This document shows positions 15,492-23,017 of a DNA stretch of 40,230 nt, one piece after another (the stretch's first letter is position 1; each line of letters begins with the position of its first letter). Both the position numbers and the translations under genes were made by a program. Source of the DNA: Candidatus Sumerlaeota bacterium (GTDB lineage Bacteria; Sumerlaeota; Sumerlaeia; JAPLSS01); contig JAPLSS010000446.1 of the NCBI GenBank assembly GCA_026398515.1, positions 1-40,230 of the forward strand. The letters are read 5' to 3'. A model generated the notes under the pieces. The model made no database searches. It saw nothing but the letters and a program-made list of their open reading frames with translations, and was not told the DNA's origin.

Positions 15492-17516
15492 TCATCGAAC
15501 CTCAACCCATACGCCGACAAAGCCCCGGATGACGCCGCCGGCAGCCGTACACCACCGGTCGGTTGCCACGCCCAGGCGCTGGAGCTCACGAGTCATGCGG
15601 TTACGGCTCATGGCCTCGTGCCCAGATTCGTTGCACCAAGCGCGGTAGTCGGTGTAGACCGTCTCCCCCGGAATACGCGCCCCAGGACGGTCGACCAGCC
15701 GCTCTTCGCGCCAGGCCTGAAGCGGGTTGCACTCCCGGCGATAGGCTTCGAGTTCGGCCTTGATCCGGTCGGACAGATCGAAGTGGCCACGGGCCGACAG
15801 GCGCCGTAGACCTTCGAGTGACCAATTCAAGATCCCGGGCAGCTCCGCCAGCAGTTTCTCGTCGAGATTCCGGTCTTGCTCTTGCTCGTCGAATTCGCGG
15901 GGAAAGCGAATCGGAATCAGCCGGCGCCAGACGCCATTTGACCGGTCGTTAATGTGCGGCGGGTTGTTCGTGGCAAAAACGAATCGGGCCACGTTCCGCA
16001 TAGTGAAGGGATCGCGGCCCTTACGCTCGACTTCTACGGTGTCGCCGGAAATCAGGGACTTGACCCAACCCTCATCGATATCGTGGGCGAGCTCCATTTC
16101 CGGCAAGACGTTCAACAGCTTCCCTTGTAATGCGGCTGTCGGAAACGTGCGGTCGCTGCGCAGGGCGGACAGGGCCACGCCAGCCACGTTCACCCGGCCT
16201 AGAAGGTTCTCCTGAATGCGTACCACGCGGCCCTTCCCGTTGCCGCCCTCGCCGATGTACACCACCGCCTTCTCTTGAGAAGAGTCGGGGATAAGCGAGT
16301 ATCCAAACCACTCTTGCAGCAGCTCTCGCGCGGCTGGATCATCGGGGAGCACTTCTATTAAGAACCTCTGAAAACGCGGATAGGTAGCTGTAGCGTCGTA
16401 TGTCACGGGGAGAAGGTTGCGGCAACGGAAACGCGGATCGTGCGCCAAGAGATCCGACATTGCGACATTGAGCATTCCGTTCTGGCAGGCAATCAGGATC
16501 GCGCCATCGGTCTGAGGTTCATCAAAGAACGCGCTGGATTGCCACGTCAGGTTTTCCAACAGCCGCATGGCGTCGGCGAGATTAGAGCGCCGCGCCGACG
16601 TCCCCGCCATCGTAATGGCCCGGCTCTCGAGCTGGTGCAGATCGCGTTCCACATAGACCCGGCCATCAAAATCCCAAAAGGCCCCCGTCGTGAAAATGAG
16701 ATAGGGATATTCATTACAAATTGCCTCAGCCACCCGGAGCGGGATGAGCTTCCCGGCCTCGTCGAACACATTCACCTCATATTGGCATGCGGACTTGGTG
16801 ATCCCGTCGAGATCCTTATCTGGCATAGGCGGGACGCACCGTGCGTTTGCAGCCGTCAGTCCCGCTCGAATTTCCAGCGCCTCCAAACCTTTAGAGCGGA
16901 GGGAGCACGCTAGACGAAACAATGTTTGACCCCGCCGCCCGTCAGGGATCTGGCCTTCAATCTTGAGCGGTGCCTTATGGCCATTGCTCTCCGCGCCCGC
17001 GCGCATTAGATCGGCCAACCATGCCGGCATGAGCGCCAGAGGCACGTCGGCGGGATGCTTCAGCCATTCGTACGATCGCCCGTTGGCGTGAATGCTCCCT
17101 GGCGCAACGATGGACCCCCGGTCGTTCTTAACATCCAGACCGGGGAGGAATTTCGTGTCGTTGTTGATGCCTGCCTGATAGTGGAAATAGTAATGCCGCC
17201 CACCGCCGCCCGTTCGCACCATCGGCGTCTCAGGGAGCGGCCCGTGCTTCGCTTCGAGCTCCGCCAGCGTGCGTTGTCCCTCTTCCCCGTCGATGTCGAG
17301 TATGGTGAGACCCGACACCGCGCCAGTGACAATCGCCGGATTCGCTGTAGGAAAATTCTGCCACCATCCCCGAATCATCTCCCGGTCGGTAGTGGCCACG
17401 TCGGGCCAATTATCAAGTATCCCACGTTTACCATTGACGGGGTGGACACAAAATCCCATTTCGGCGAGCGCCAAAGCATGATCACACTTCGGGTTTGTGG
17501 CCGTCAGGGTTTCCAT
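15492..17516 (-). CDS. Bifunctional prim-pol and SF3 (D5/P4-like) primase-helicase
   Basis: A 674-residue replication protein of phage/plasmid type. The N-terminal AEP prim-pol domain (about 10-165) has the D-x-D metal site at Asp74/Asp76 (ILDIDGE), the GRHYYF motif with His108, and GLDVKNDRGSIVAPGS. A PriCT-like helical linker (about 190-250) leads to the D5 N-terminal region and an SF3 helicase (about 400-570). Walker A reads GEGGNGKG at 422-429, Walker B NVLPEME, and sensor FATNNPP. The residue after the Walker A lysine is Gly429 instead of the usual Ser/Thr, confirmed in the DNA. A winged-helix-like C-terminus follows. Its start lies two bases after the AlpA-like gene. It should prime and unwind DNA from the element's origin. 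Confidence 0.9.
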   Translation of the reverse strand: METLTATNPKCDHALALAEMGFCVHPVNGKRGILDNWPDVATTDREMIRGWWQNFPTANPAIVTGAVSGLTILDIDGEEGQRTLAELEAKHGPLPETPMVRTGGGGRHYYFHYQAGINNDTKFLPGLDVKNDRGSIVAPGSIHANGRSYEWLKHPADVPLALMPAWLADLMRAGAESNGHKAPLKIEGQIPDGRRGQTLFRLACSLRSKGLEALEIRAGLTAANARCVPPMPDKDLDGITKSACQYEVNVFDEAGKLIPLRVAEAICNEYPYLIFTTGAFWDFDGRVYVERDLHQLESRAITMAGTSARRSNLADAMRLLENLTWQSSAFFDEPQTDGAILIACQNGMLNVAMSDLLAHDPRFRCRNLLPVTYDATATYPRFQRFLIEVLPDDPAARELLQEWFGYSLIPDSSQEKAVVYIGEGGNGKGRVVRIQENLLGRVNVAGVALSALRSDRTFPTAALQGKLLNVLPEMELAHDIDEGWVKSLISGDTVEVERKGRDPFTMRNVARFVFATNNPPHINDRSNGVWRRLIPIRFPREFDEQEQDRNLDEKLLAELPGILNWSLEGLRRLSARGHFDLSDRIKAELEAYRRECNPLQAWREERLVDRPGARIPGETVYTDYRAWCNESGHEAMSRNRMTRELQRLGVATDRWCTAAGGVIRGFVGVWVEVR

Positions 17517-17518
17517 CG

Positions 17519-17731
17519 TCAGGCCCTCGCCGGCTGGTCGCTCGTGGACCGGCGCGCCCCGGCCTCGGCGTACTCTTCCAACTCATCTTGTTTATATCTG
17601 ACCGCGCCTTTGAACTTGTGATAAACAGGCCCGCCCCCGCGCGTCCTCCACGACTCCAACGTTGCCTTTGACAACCCAAGGAAGTTCGCGGCCTCCTTGG
17701 TTTTAACATAAGCTTGCAATGTATCCGACAT
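17519..17731 (-). CDS. AlpA/excisionase-family helix-turn-helix protein
   Basis: A 70-residue MerR-like helix-turn-helix protein. YVKTKEAANFLGLSKATLES is the HTH, followed by WRTRGGGPVYHKF and VRYKQDELEEY, the wing and final helix seen in AlpA/HTH_17 regulators and excisionases. The ATG at 17729-17731 has AAGGAG and GGAGG just upstream. It is the first gene of the prim-pol operon and is preceded by a good promoter. It probably controls integrase/excision or acts as the recombination directionality factor. Confidence 0.85.
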   Translation of the reverse strand: MSDTLQAYVKTKEAANFLGLSKATLESWRTRGGGPVYHKFKGAVRYKQDELEEYAEAGARRSTSDQPARA

Positions 17732-17761
17732 CCTCCGCTCCTTTCATGGCGTGCTAGATAG

Positions 17762-17791
17762 ACTATGCCGCAAGCGGTGGATGGTTGTCAA
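17762..17791 (-). promoter_or_regulatory. Sigma-70-like promoter of the AlpA/prim-pol operon
   Basis: On the minus strand a perfect -35 TTGACA (17786-17791) is followed after 18 bases by CATAGT (17762-17767), about 30 bases before the AlpA-like start codon. It is the clearest consensus promoter noticed in the element. Confidence 0.5.
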
Positions 17792-17812
17792 GCTATTTTT
17801 CAACCTAAGTTA

Positions 17813-17850
17813 GTATCATTGAAATCGCGTTTAGCCCGTTTCAAAGATAC
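17813..17850. repeat. Inverted repeat upstream of the AlpA/prim-pol promoter
   Basis: gtatcattgaaa (17813-17824) and tttcaaagatac (17839-17850) are inverted copies with 11 of 12 bases matching, separated by 14 bases. They sit just upstream of the -35 box of the replication operon. A binding site for the AlpA-like protein, another regulator or a recombinase is likely by position. Not proven. Confidence 0.5.
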
Positions 17851-17886
17851 AAGCGCGATTCAAGAGAGGGCCGAGGGGAAAACGAC

Positions 17887-18600
17887 TTATCGTCGCGGGG
17901 ATTTGGAAATCAGTCTCTGGACTTCTGCGATGTCATCATGGATCGTCTTTTCAGTTGTCTCACATACGATTTCTTGGAGAACGAACGCGATAATCGCTTC
18001 GCGTTCCGCGGCGTCCTTGACATCGGCCACTTGGAGCGCGTCACTCATGGCGAAGTGAACGCAGTTCGCCGGATAAACCGACGTGGCACGGCCTGACGCG
18101 GCCCGTCTCTGGCCAATGGCCAAGATGAATCGTGATTTGAGCGAATGCAAAATCTCATGGCGCGCCTGGTGGGTCTTGAAAATGCCTCGCTCCTCGAATG
18201 CTCTCAGGAGATGGCCATATCGCTCCCCAATGAACACAGCCGCAAGCCGGCGCGTATCGGGGTCGGGAGGAATGCACGCGAGGGAAAGCCATGCGGAATC
18301 TGTATCCGCGTAGCGGGTCTTGTAGTAATCATAAACCGGCTGGAGGAGTTTCATTTCCCGCCGATACCCTTCCACCTGTTCCTTGGACAGGTCGTTGTCC
18401 CTTTTGGCGCCGCGACAGACGGCCAGAAGCATCAGGCAGTGCACCACTTCATCAGATAGGCATGATTTACTCGCTCGCCTCTGGATCTTCGCGCGAATCG
18501 TCGCCAATGCTTCGGCCTGACAATGGCCAGCAAGTCGTTCGGCAAAGAAGCCTTCGGGATGGTCTATCGGTTCTTGTTTAATTGTGATAAGGGTCTTCAC
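17887..18600 (-). CDS. Unrecognised helical protein of the mobile element
   Basis: A 237-residue protein. I place the start at GTG 18598-18600 with GGAGG seven bases upstream; a TTG further up lacks a ribosome site. The sequence is mainly helical and hydrophilic with scattered cysteines (FFAERLAGHCQAEALATIRA, EVVHCLMLLAVCRGAKRDN, VAEVQRLISK-like end). Motifs such as RHEILHSLKSRFILAIG are not diagnostic. It lies between the recombinase genes and the replication operon on the same strand. Function unknown. Confidence 0.6.
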   Translation of the reverse strand: MKTLITIKQEPIDHPEGFFAERLAGHCQAEALATIRAKIQRRASKSCLSDEVVHCLMLLAVCRGAKRDNDLSKEQVEGYRREMKLLQPVYDYYKTRYADTDSAWLSLACIPPDPDTRRLAAVFIGERYGHLLRAFEERGIFKTHQARHEILHSLKSRFILAIGQRRAASGRATSVYPANCVHFAMSDALQVADVKDAAEREAIIAFVLQEIVCETTEKTIHDDIAEVQRLISKSPRR

Positions 18601-18673
18601 GGCGCGCCTCCGCTTGCGCAATGTGTTCTCCGCTTTGGGGAAAAGGGGCGTGGCAAGTGCGGAGAGACTCGCC

Positions 18674-18696
18674 CCGGCGGGTTATAAAGCCGCCGG
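18674..18696. repeat. GC-rich hairpin between recombinase and unknown gene
   Basis: CCGGCGG (18674-18680) pairs perfectly with CCGCCGG (18690-18696) around a nine-base AT-rich loop. There is no T-tract on either side, so it is not a standard intrinsic terminator, but it may attenuate transcription between the two minus-strand genes. Confidence 0.4.
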
Positions 18697-18730
18697 TCGC
18701 CCCCGATGGTTACACTACCGCTTTCGTGGC

Positions 18731-19801
18731 CTATTGGTCAAGTCCTTTGCCCCTCGCGCCGCCATCAACCCCCGCGTCCAATTTGCCAACGGCGTCCCTC
18801 AATTCCTCCGCGTTCACGCTGACATATATCTGTGTCGTTGCGACGCTTCCATGACCCATCAAAGATCGTATCTCCACAATGTCCACGCCCCGCCGATGCA
18901 ACCCTGTTCCAAAACTATGTCGCAAGGCATGCGGATGGCCCTTGATGGCGGCGATTCCCGCCTTCCTGGCGTGCTTGGCCAGCGCCTTCTCCACCCCCCT
19001 TGGGGAAAGGGTTTTCAGCAAGTAGCTGATGAATAGGCTACCCGTCTTCCCGCCGGGTCGGACTTCTAGGTATTTTTGAAGCGCATCCGACAGCCCCTGA
19101 TTCAACGGGATGGGTCGCTGTTTTCTACCCTTGCCATTTATCAACATCGTGCGATTGACGAAATCCACGTCGTCCACGCCGAGATTGATAAGCTCTTGCA
19201 ACCTCAATCCTCCGAAGGCGAAGGCCGCCAGCATCGCCGCGTCTCTTCGCCCAAGCCACGTTCCCATGTCAGGAATCGAAAGCAACCGATCCAATTCGTC
19301 TTCCGTGAGGTAAACCGGCAGATTGTAGGGTCGTTTTGGATTAGCAAACCCGCGCGCCGGACTGACCGCAAGATGGCCGATGCGGACACCATAGGCGAGG
19401 AAACCTCGAATACTGGATAGGGCGCGGGTTGTGGTGATCGCCCCGCACCCTCGGCGGTGCAGTTTCTCAAGAAACCCCGAAATGGTTTCAGGCCTGATTT
19501 GCTGGACTGTCGGCGCGGGTCCCCCGGATTCTTCCATGAAGGAACGAAATCGGCCCAGATCATAGACATAGGCCGCGATGGTCTTCGGAGACAATCCTTT
19601 GACCGCGGCCAGGTAGCTCTCATATTCGTCAATCGCTTCGGCAAGAGATTTGGGCGGACCCGACTCGACTTCGGCGCCCTTGCCCGCCGCCCGCAGATCC
19701 TCAATGGTTTTGGTCAGGATTTTGATCTGGCGGACGAGCGCCGCCAGCATCGTGTTTTCAGTCTTGCCCTCGCCGGGGCGTTTCGATACGGTTTTCCTCA
19801 C
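18731..19801 (-). CDS. Tyrosine recombinase, XerC/XerD-like
   Basis: A 356-residue site-specific recombinase started at GTG 19799-19801 with GGAGGG seven bases upstream. After a charged, coiled-coil-like leader (about 1-55), the SAM-like core-binding domain (about 56-150) begins AIDEYESYLAAVKGLSPKT. The catalytic domain shows the conserved Arg in GGLRLQEL, HALRHSF, LMGHGSVATT, and the nucleophilic Tyr in TQIYVSV. All key residues are present. It is the second intact recombinase of the element and lacks the N-terminal arm-binding domain of the neighbouring integrase. It may therefore resolve multimers or represent an older captured integrase. Confidence 0.9.
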   Translation of the reverse strand: MRKTVSKRPGEGKTENTMLAALVRQIKILTKTIEDLRAAGKGAEVESGPPKSLAEAIDEYESYLAAVKGLSPKTIAAYVYDLGRFRSFMEESGGPAPTVQQIRPETISGFLEKLHRRGCGAITTTRALSSIRGFLAYGVRIGHLAVSPARGFANPKRPYNLPVYLTEDELDRLLSIPDMGTWLGRRDAAMLAAFAFGGLRLQELINLGVDDVDFVNRTMLINGKGRKQRPIPLNQGLSDALQKYLEVRPGGKTGSLFISYLLKTLSPRGVEKALAKHARKAGIAAIKGHPHALRHSFGTGLHRRGVDIVEIRSLMGHGSVATTQIYVSVNAEELRDAVGKLDAGVDGGARGKGLDQ

Positions 19802-19832
19802 GGTCGGACCCTCCTCTTTAGGGTTTGACCCA

Positions 19833-19866
19833 GGCCCCGTTTGGAGTTCTAGCTCCGTTCGGGGCC
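19833..19866. repeat. Strong hairpin between the two recombinase genes
   Basis: ggccccg (19833-19839) pairs with cggggcc (19860-19866), and inside it GGAG (19843-19846) pairs with CTCC (19853-19856). The result is a long bulged stem. It lies after the integrase stop and before the XerC-like ribosome site on the minus strand. The T-rich run lies on the plus-strand side only, so transcription control in either direction is uncertain. Confidence 0.5.
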
Positions 19867-19938
19867 GCTTTTCTACCAGCCAAAAGCCGGTAGGGTGTAA
19901 GTGTCAGGCCTCCTCTCTATCGTCGATTGTGGAGGCTC

Positions 19939-21165
19939 TCAGGCCCCTTTTCCCGCCTCTTTCGCCTCTTCCCGCGCGCCCGGCGTGGCGTCCACGATCT
20001 CAGCGCCATCCATTTCCATCATGGCCTTGATGGTCTTCCCTATGAGTTCGGCGGCCGCGTGGAGCGGGTCGTTTTGAAGGTTGGCGTATCGGGCAGTCGT
20101 TTGCGGAACCGTATGGCCCATGAGAGCGCCAATGATCGGCAATCCCAGGCCCAGCCCCGCCGCCGTGCCGCCGTAGACGTGGCGCATATCGTGGATGTTG
20201 AAATCCGCCAGTTTCGCCGCGTCGCAAATCGTCTTCCACGGCTTCGCGGGATTCGTCAACGGCTCCCCCCTCTTCCGGCCTGGAATGACCCAGCCGGACG
20301 GATGGCGTTCGATCCGGTCAAGGACTTCGATGGCCGCTTCGGAGAGTACAACGTCTTTCGGCCCGGTCTTGCTATCCCTGAGATGAAGCGTCTTGTTTGC
20401 CGGGTCGTAATCTTCCCACCGCAGGCCACGGATTTCGCCGCTCCTCATGCCGGTGAACAGCGCCACTCGGAAGAAGTCGATGGACGCCTGGGGGACCAGT
20501 CTCTTTTCTTCATGGTCCTTGAGCGCCCGCGCCAGCCGGATCATCTCCTCGGGGCTGAGGAACCGCCGGCGCGCCGTCTCCCGGAACCGTTTGACGAGCC
20601 GACACGGATTCGAAGCGTCTTTGCGCAGCCCCATGAGCTCGGCCACATTCATCATCTTAGAGAGGCAAGACAAGACACGGTTGGCTGTTATAGGCTTTTC
20701 GGCTATGCTCTCCTGGAGCCGGAGAACGTCGCCCCGGTGAATGGCGTTGACGCGCATCTTCCCCAGCGCCGGCTTGATGTACTTGCTGAGATACCATTCG
20801 TCATCCTTCACGCTCCGGGGCTTCTTGTGGCGCTTGGCGTAATTGTCGATGTAGTGCTGCGCGAATTCCTGAAGGGTCTGGACCTTCCGCGCCTTCTGGC
20901 GTTCGAGGGAAACGTCTTGACCCTGGTCCGCCGCTGAGAGAATCCTCCGCGCCTCCCTCCGCGCCTCTTCCACCGTCATGCGGCCATAGACTCCGACCAG
21001 TGGACGCCGTTGCTGCATTCCAATCCGGTAATAGGCCAGAAACGACCGCTTCCCCTTGGGCGTGACTTTGACCGCGAAGCCCGGCGTCTCGGAATCCCAG
21101 ACGATGATGTCCTTGTCCGCCGGCTTGAGAGAGTCGATCAGGGTCTTCGTGAGTTTCGCTTTCAT
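19939..21165 (-). CDS. Tyrosine integrase, P4/DUF4102 type
   Basis: A 408-residue phage-type integrase. The N-terminal arm-DNA-binding domain (DUF4102-like, about 1-90) has WDSETPGFAVKVTPKGKRSF and the family's GVYGRMTVEEARREARRIL. The core-binding domain (about 95-190) begins TLQEFAQHYID. The catalytic domain has Arg in TGMRSGEIRGL, HDMRHVYG, LMGHTVPQTTARY with the nucleophilic Tyr, and an extended helical C-terminus. Integrases of this class typically insert into tRNA 3' ends, which fits the tRNA-derived attachment site. The gene begins 12 bases from the right arm-type repeat and about 170 bases from the right core. Confidence 0.93.
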   Translation of the reverse strand: MKAKLTKTLIDSLKPADKDIIVWDSETPGFAVKVTPKGKRSFLAYYRIGMQQRRPLVGVYGRMTVEEARREARRILSAADQGQDVSLERQKARKVQTLQEFAQHYIDNYAKRHKKPRSVKDDEWYLSKYIKPALGKMRVNAIHRGDVLRLQESIAEKPITANRVLSCLSKMMNVAELMGLRKDASNPCRLVKRFRETARRRFLSPEEMIRLARALKDHEEKRLVPQASIDFFRVALFTGMRSGEIRGLRWEDYDPANKTLHLRDSKTGPKDVVLSEAAIEVLDRIERHPSGWVIPGRKRGEPLTNPAKPWKTICDAAKLADFNIHDMRHVYGGTAAGLGLGLPIIGALMGHTVPQTTARYANLQNDPLHAAAELIGKTIKAMMEMDGAEIVDATPGAREEAKEAGKGA

Positions 21166-21176
21166 CGCTTGCCCCC

Positions 21177-21190
21177 GCTCTAGGTAGCGT
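21177..21190 (+). repeat. Right arm-type repeat
   Basis: gctctaggtagcgt, an exact copy of 8484-8497 in the same orientation, placed directly upstream of the integrase start. A shorter relative, aggtagcg, occurs at 21325-21332 next to the core. Arm-type integrase binding, and possibly autoregulation of the integrase gene, is inferred. Confidence 0.6.
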
Positions 21191-21335
21191 TCAAGTAGCA
21201 GACATTAGCAAACACGCGCAAAGATGTCAAACAAAATCGAAGGCGCGGTCGCTGTGAAGTGCGAAAAAGCCAAGGAAATCGGGCCTTTTCGTGACAACTT
21301 ACAAGGTATGGCAAAACCTAGCAAAGGTAGCGGAA

Positions 21336-21352
21336 TCGGATTTCATATCCGA
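21336..21352. repeat. Right attachment core of the integrative element
   Basis: tcggatttcatatccga, identical to 8389-8405. Beyond it the sequence is not tRNA-like but leads into an integrase remnant, so the tRNA 3' mimic is found only at the left copy. With the arm-type repeats inside, this marks the right end of the element. Confidence 0.7.
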
Positions 21353-21427
21353 TTGCCGGAAAGATTCCGGCAAAATCCAATGGGCCTCTTCCACAAGGCT
21401 AAGACGCGATGATCCCCCGCCGTGGAC

Positions 21428-21703
21428 CGAGCCCAGCCGGGGAATGTGGTGACGCGCCGTGACCGTCCGCGGCGCATGGCCCAGGTATTGCTCAACGACA
21501 TCGGTGAGCAGGCCTTCGCGCGCCTCGAAGGTCGGCAGACAATTGCGCAAGTCCTTCGGCTGCCATTCCAGGCGAGGATTCCAGGCGTCCATCGATTCGC
21601 GCAACAGGACGAGAACACTCGACCAGTCTTTCCGATCGGCGAGGACTCCACGATTCAGCGACGACCACCTATTGGACCCGCGGCCCTGCTTTATGCCTGG
21701 ATT
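21428..21703 (-). pseudogene. C-terminal remnant of a second tyrosine integrase
   Basis: The minus frame between stops reads DWSSVLVLLRESMDAWNP, then WQPKDLRNCLPTFEAREG, VVEQYLGHAPRTVTARHH and IPRLGS. This is the C-terminal catalytic region of a tyrosine recombinase: the KDLRN Arg and the LGH His are present. The position where the nucleophilic Tyr belongs (ARHY in relatives) is His. The N-terminal two-thirds are missing: upstream is a stop at about 21704 and no in-frame homologous sequence. It is not closely similar to either intact recombinase in the window. It is a relic of an earlier element at the same site. Confidence 0.75.
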
Positions 21704-21781
21704 TCACGGAGCATTTCACGTTAGATACCGAAACCTTGAAGCTGATCTCAAAGCCCAAACCGCTATGGGAACGGGGGGGCC

Positions 21782-23008
21782 ATGCTCAATCGTTGTGGAC
21801 AGTTGTTGTTGGTCGTCTGCATTACACTACAGTGGGTCTCGATCTCCATCGCCTCAGAGGGAGCGGAATGGCCGGGGTTCCGAGGGCCGAGTCGCGATGG
21901 CAGGAGTTCCGATACGGGACTGCTCAAGGAATGGCCCGCCGGCGGGCCGAAGCTTCTCTGGAAGGCCGCGGACATCGGCAAGGGCTTTTCGAGCGTCGTG
22001 GTCAGCCGCGGGACGGTGTTTTTCACCGGCGACGTGAGCGACACCCTGACGCTTTTCGCCTTCGACCTGGAGGGCAAACCCAGATGGCAAGCGCCGGCTG
22101 GCCTGTCGTGGACCAGCGATCCCGGCGGGGCGCGATCTACGCCAACCGTCGATGGGGACAACGTCTATCTCCTTTCCGGGACGGGCGTCTTCGGCTGCTA
22201 CGATGCCGGGAGCGGCGCTCGCCGGTGGTCCCGGGAGATGAAGGAATTCGGCGGCAAGCCGGGCGGCTGGGGATACGCCGAATCGCCGCTGGCATTCGGC
22301 GACTCGGTGATCGTCAAGCCCGGCGGGGACAAGTGCATTGTCGCGCTCGACAAGACGAACGGACGGGAGGTCTGGGCCACCCAGGGCTACTCCGCCGGTC
22401 CGGAATATAGCTCATGCCTTCTGTTCACTCACGACAACACGCCCATGATCGTCACAGGAACCAAGGCCGGGCTGGTGTGCCTCAACGCCCGGACCGGGGA
22501 GGTCTTATGGTCCAACGACTTCTGCGCGGACAACACGGCCAATTGCCCGACGCCCGCCTATTCGGATGGCTATGTGTTCTGGGCAAACGGCTACGACAAG
22601 GGCGGCATTTGCATGAAACTCGAACCTGGCGGAAAAGCCTCTCCCGTCTGGACCACAAAGGACATGGTCTGTCACCACGGCGGATATATCATAGATTGGG
22701 GCCATATCTACGGCGACAACGGCGGGGGCGTATCGTGCCTGGAACTGAAGACGGGGACGCTGAAATGGAAGGCCCCCGCCATGGGCAAGGGATCGTTGTG
22801 CTGGGCCGACGATATGTTATACCTATTCAGTGAGAATGGCGGCCAGGCGGCCCTCGCGACCTGTTCGCCGAACGGACTGGAGATCAAAGGAAAGGTCAAG
22901 GTCGAAGGCCAGGGTCCCAGTTGGGCGCATCCAGTCGTCGTTGGAGGGAGGTTATATCTCCGATATGACACGAACCTCTACTGCTTCAACGTGAAGGCGG
23001 AATCGTGA
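21782..23008 (+). CDS. Secreted PQQ-type beta-propeller protein
   Basis: A 408-residue exported protein. The signal peptide (LLLVVCITLQWVSISIA) is followed by WPGFRGPSRDG, the start motif of PQQ-like outer-membrane or periplasmic propellers common in Planctomycetes-type genomes. Repeated blades carry the tryptophan-docking pattern (LFAFDLEGKPRWQ, VFGCYDAGSGARRWS, CIVALDKTNGREVWA, LVCLNARTGEVLWS, GVSCLELKTGTLKWK). There is no dehydrogenase active site, so it is a scaffold or binding propeller rather than an enzyme. A run of seven G residues ends two bases before the ATG and serves as ribosome site. It begins a co-directional series of secreted proteins. Confidence 0.85.
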   Translation: MLNRCGQLLLVVCITLQWVSISIASEGAEWPGFRGPSRDGRSSDTGLLKEWPAGGPKLLWKAADIGKGFSSVVVSRGTVFFTGDVSDTLTLFAFDLEGKPRWQAPAGLSWTSDPGGARSTPTVDGDNVYLLSGTGVFGCYDAGSGARRWSREMKEFGGKPGGWGYAESPLAFGDSVIVKPGGDKCIVALDKTNGREVWATQGYSAGPEYSSCLLFTHDNTPMIVTGTKAGLVCLNARTGEVLWSNDFCADNTANCPTPAYSDGYVFWANGYDKGGICMKLEPGGKASPVWTTKDMVCHHGGYIIDWGHIYGDNGGGVSCLELKTGTLKWKAPAMGKGSLCWADDMLYLFSENGGQAALATCSPNGLEIKGKVKVEGQGPSWAHPVVVGGRLYLRYDTNLYCFNVKAES

Positions 23009-23017
23009 GAGGGGGAA

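Noticed and set aside
19927-20937. Plus-strand open frame of 336 codons opposite the P4-type integrase
   Set aside because: Shadow of an integrase with all catalytic motifs.
8389-21352. Complete prophage
   Set aside because: No terminase, portal, capsid, tail or lysis gene could be recognised.
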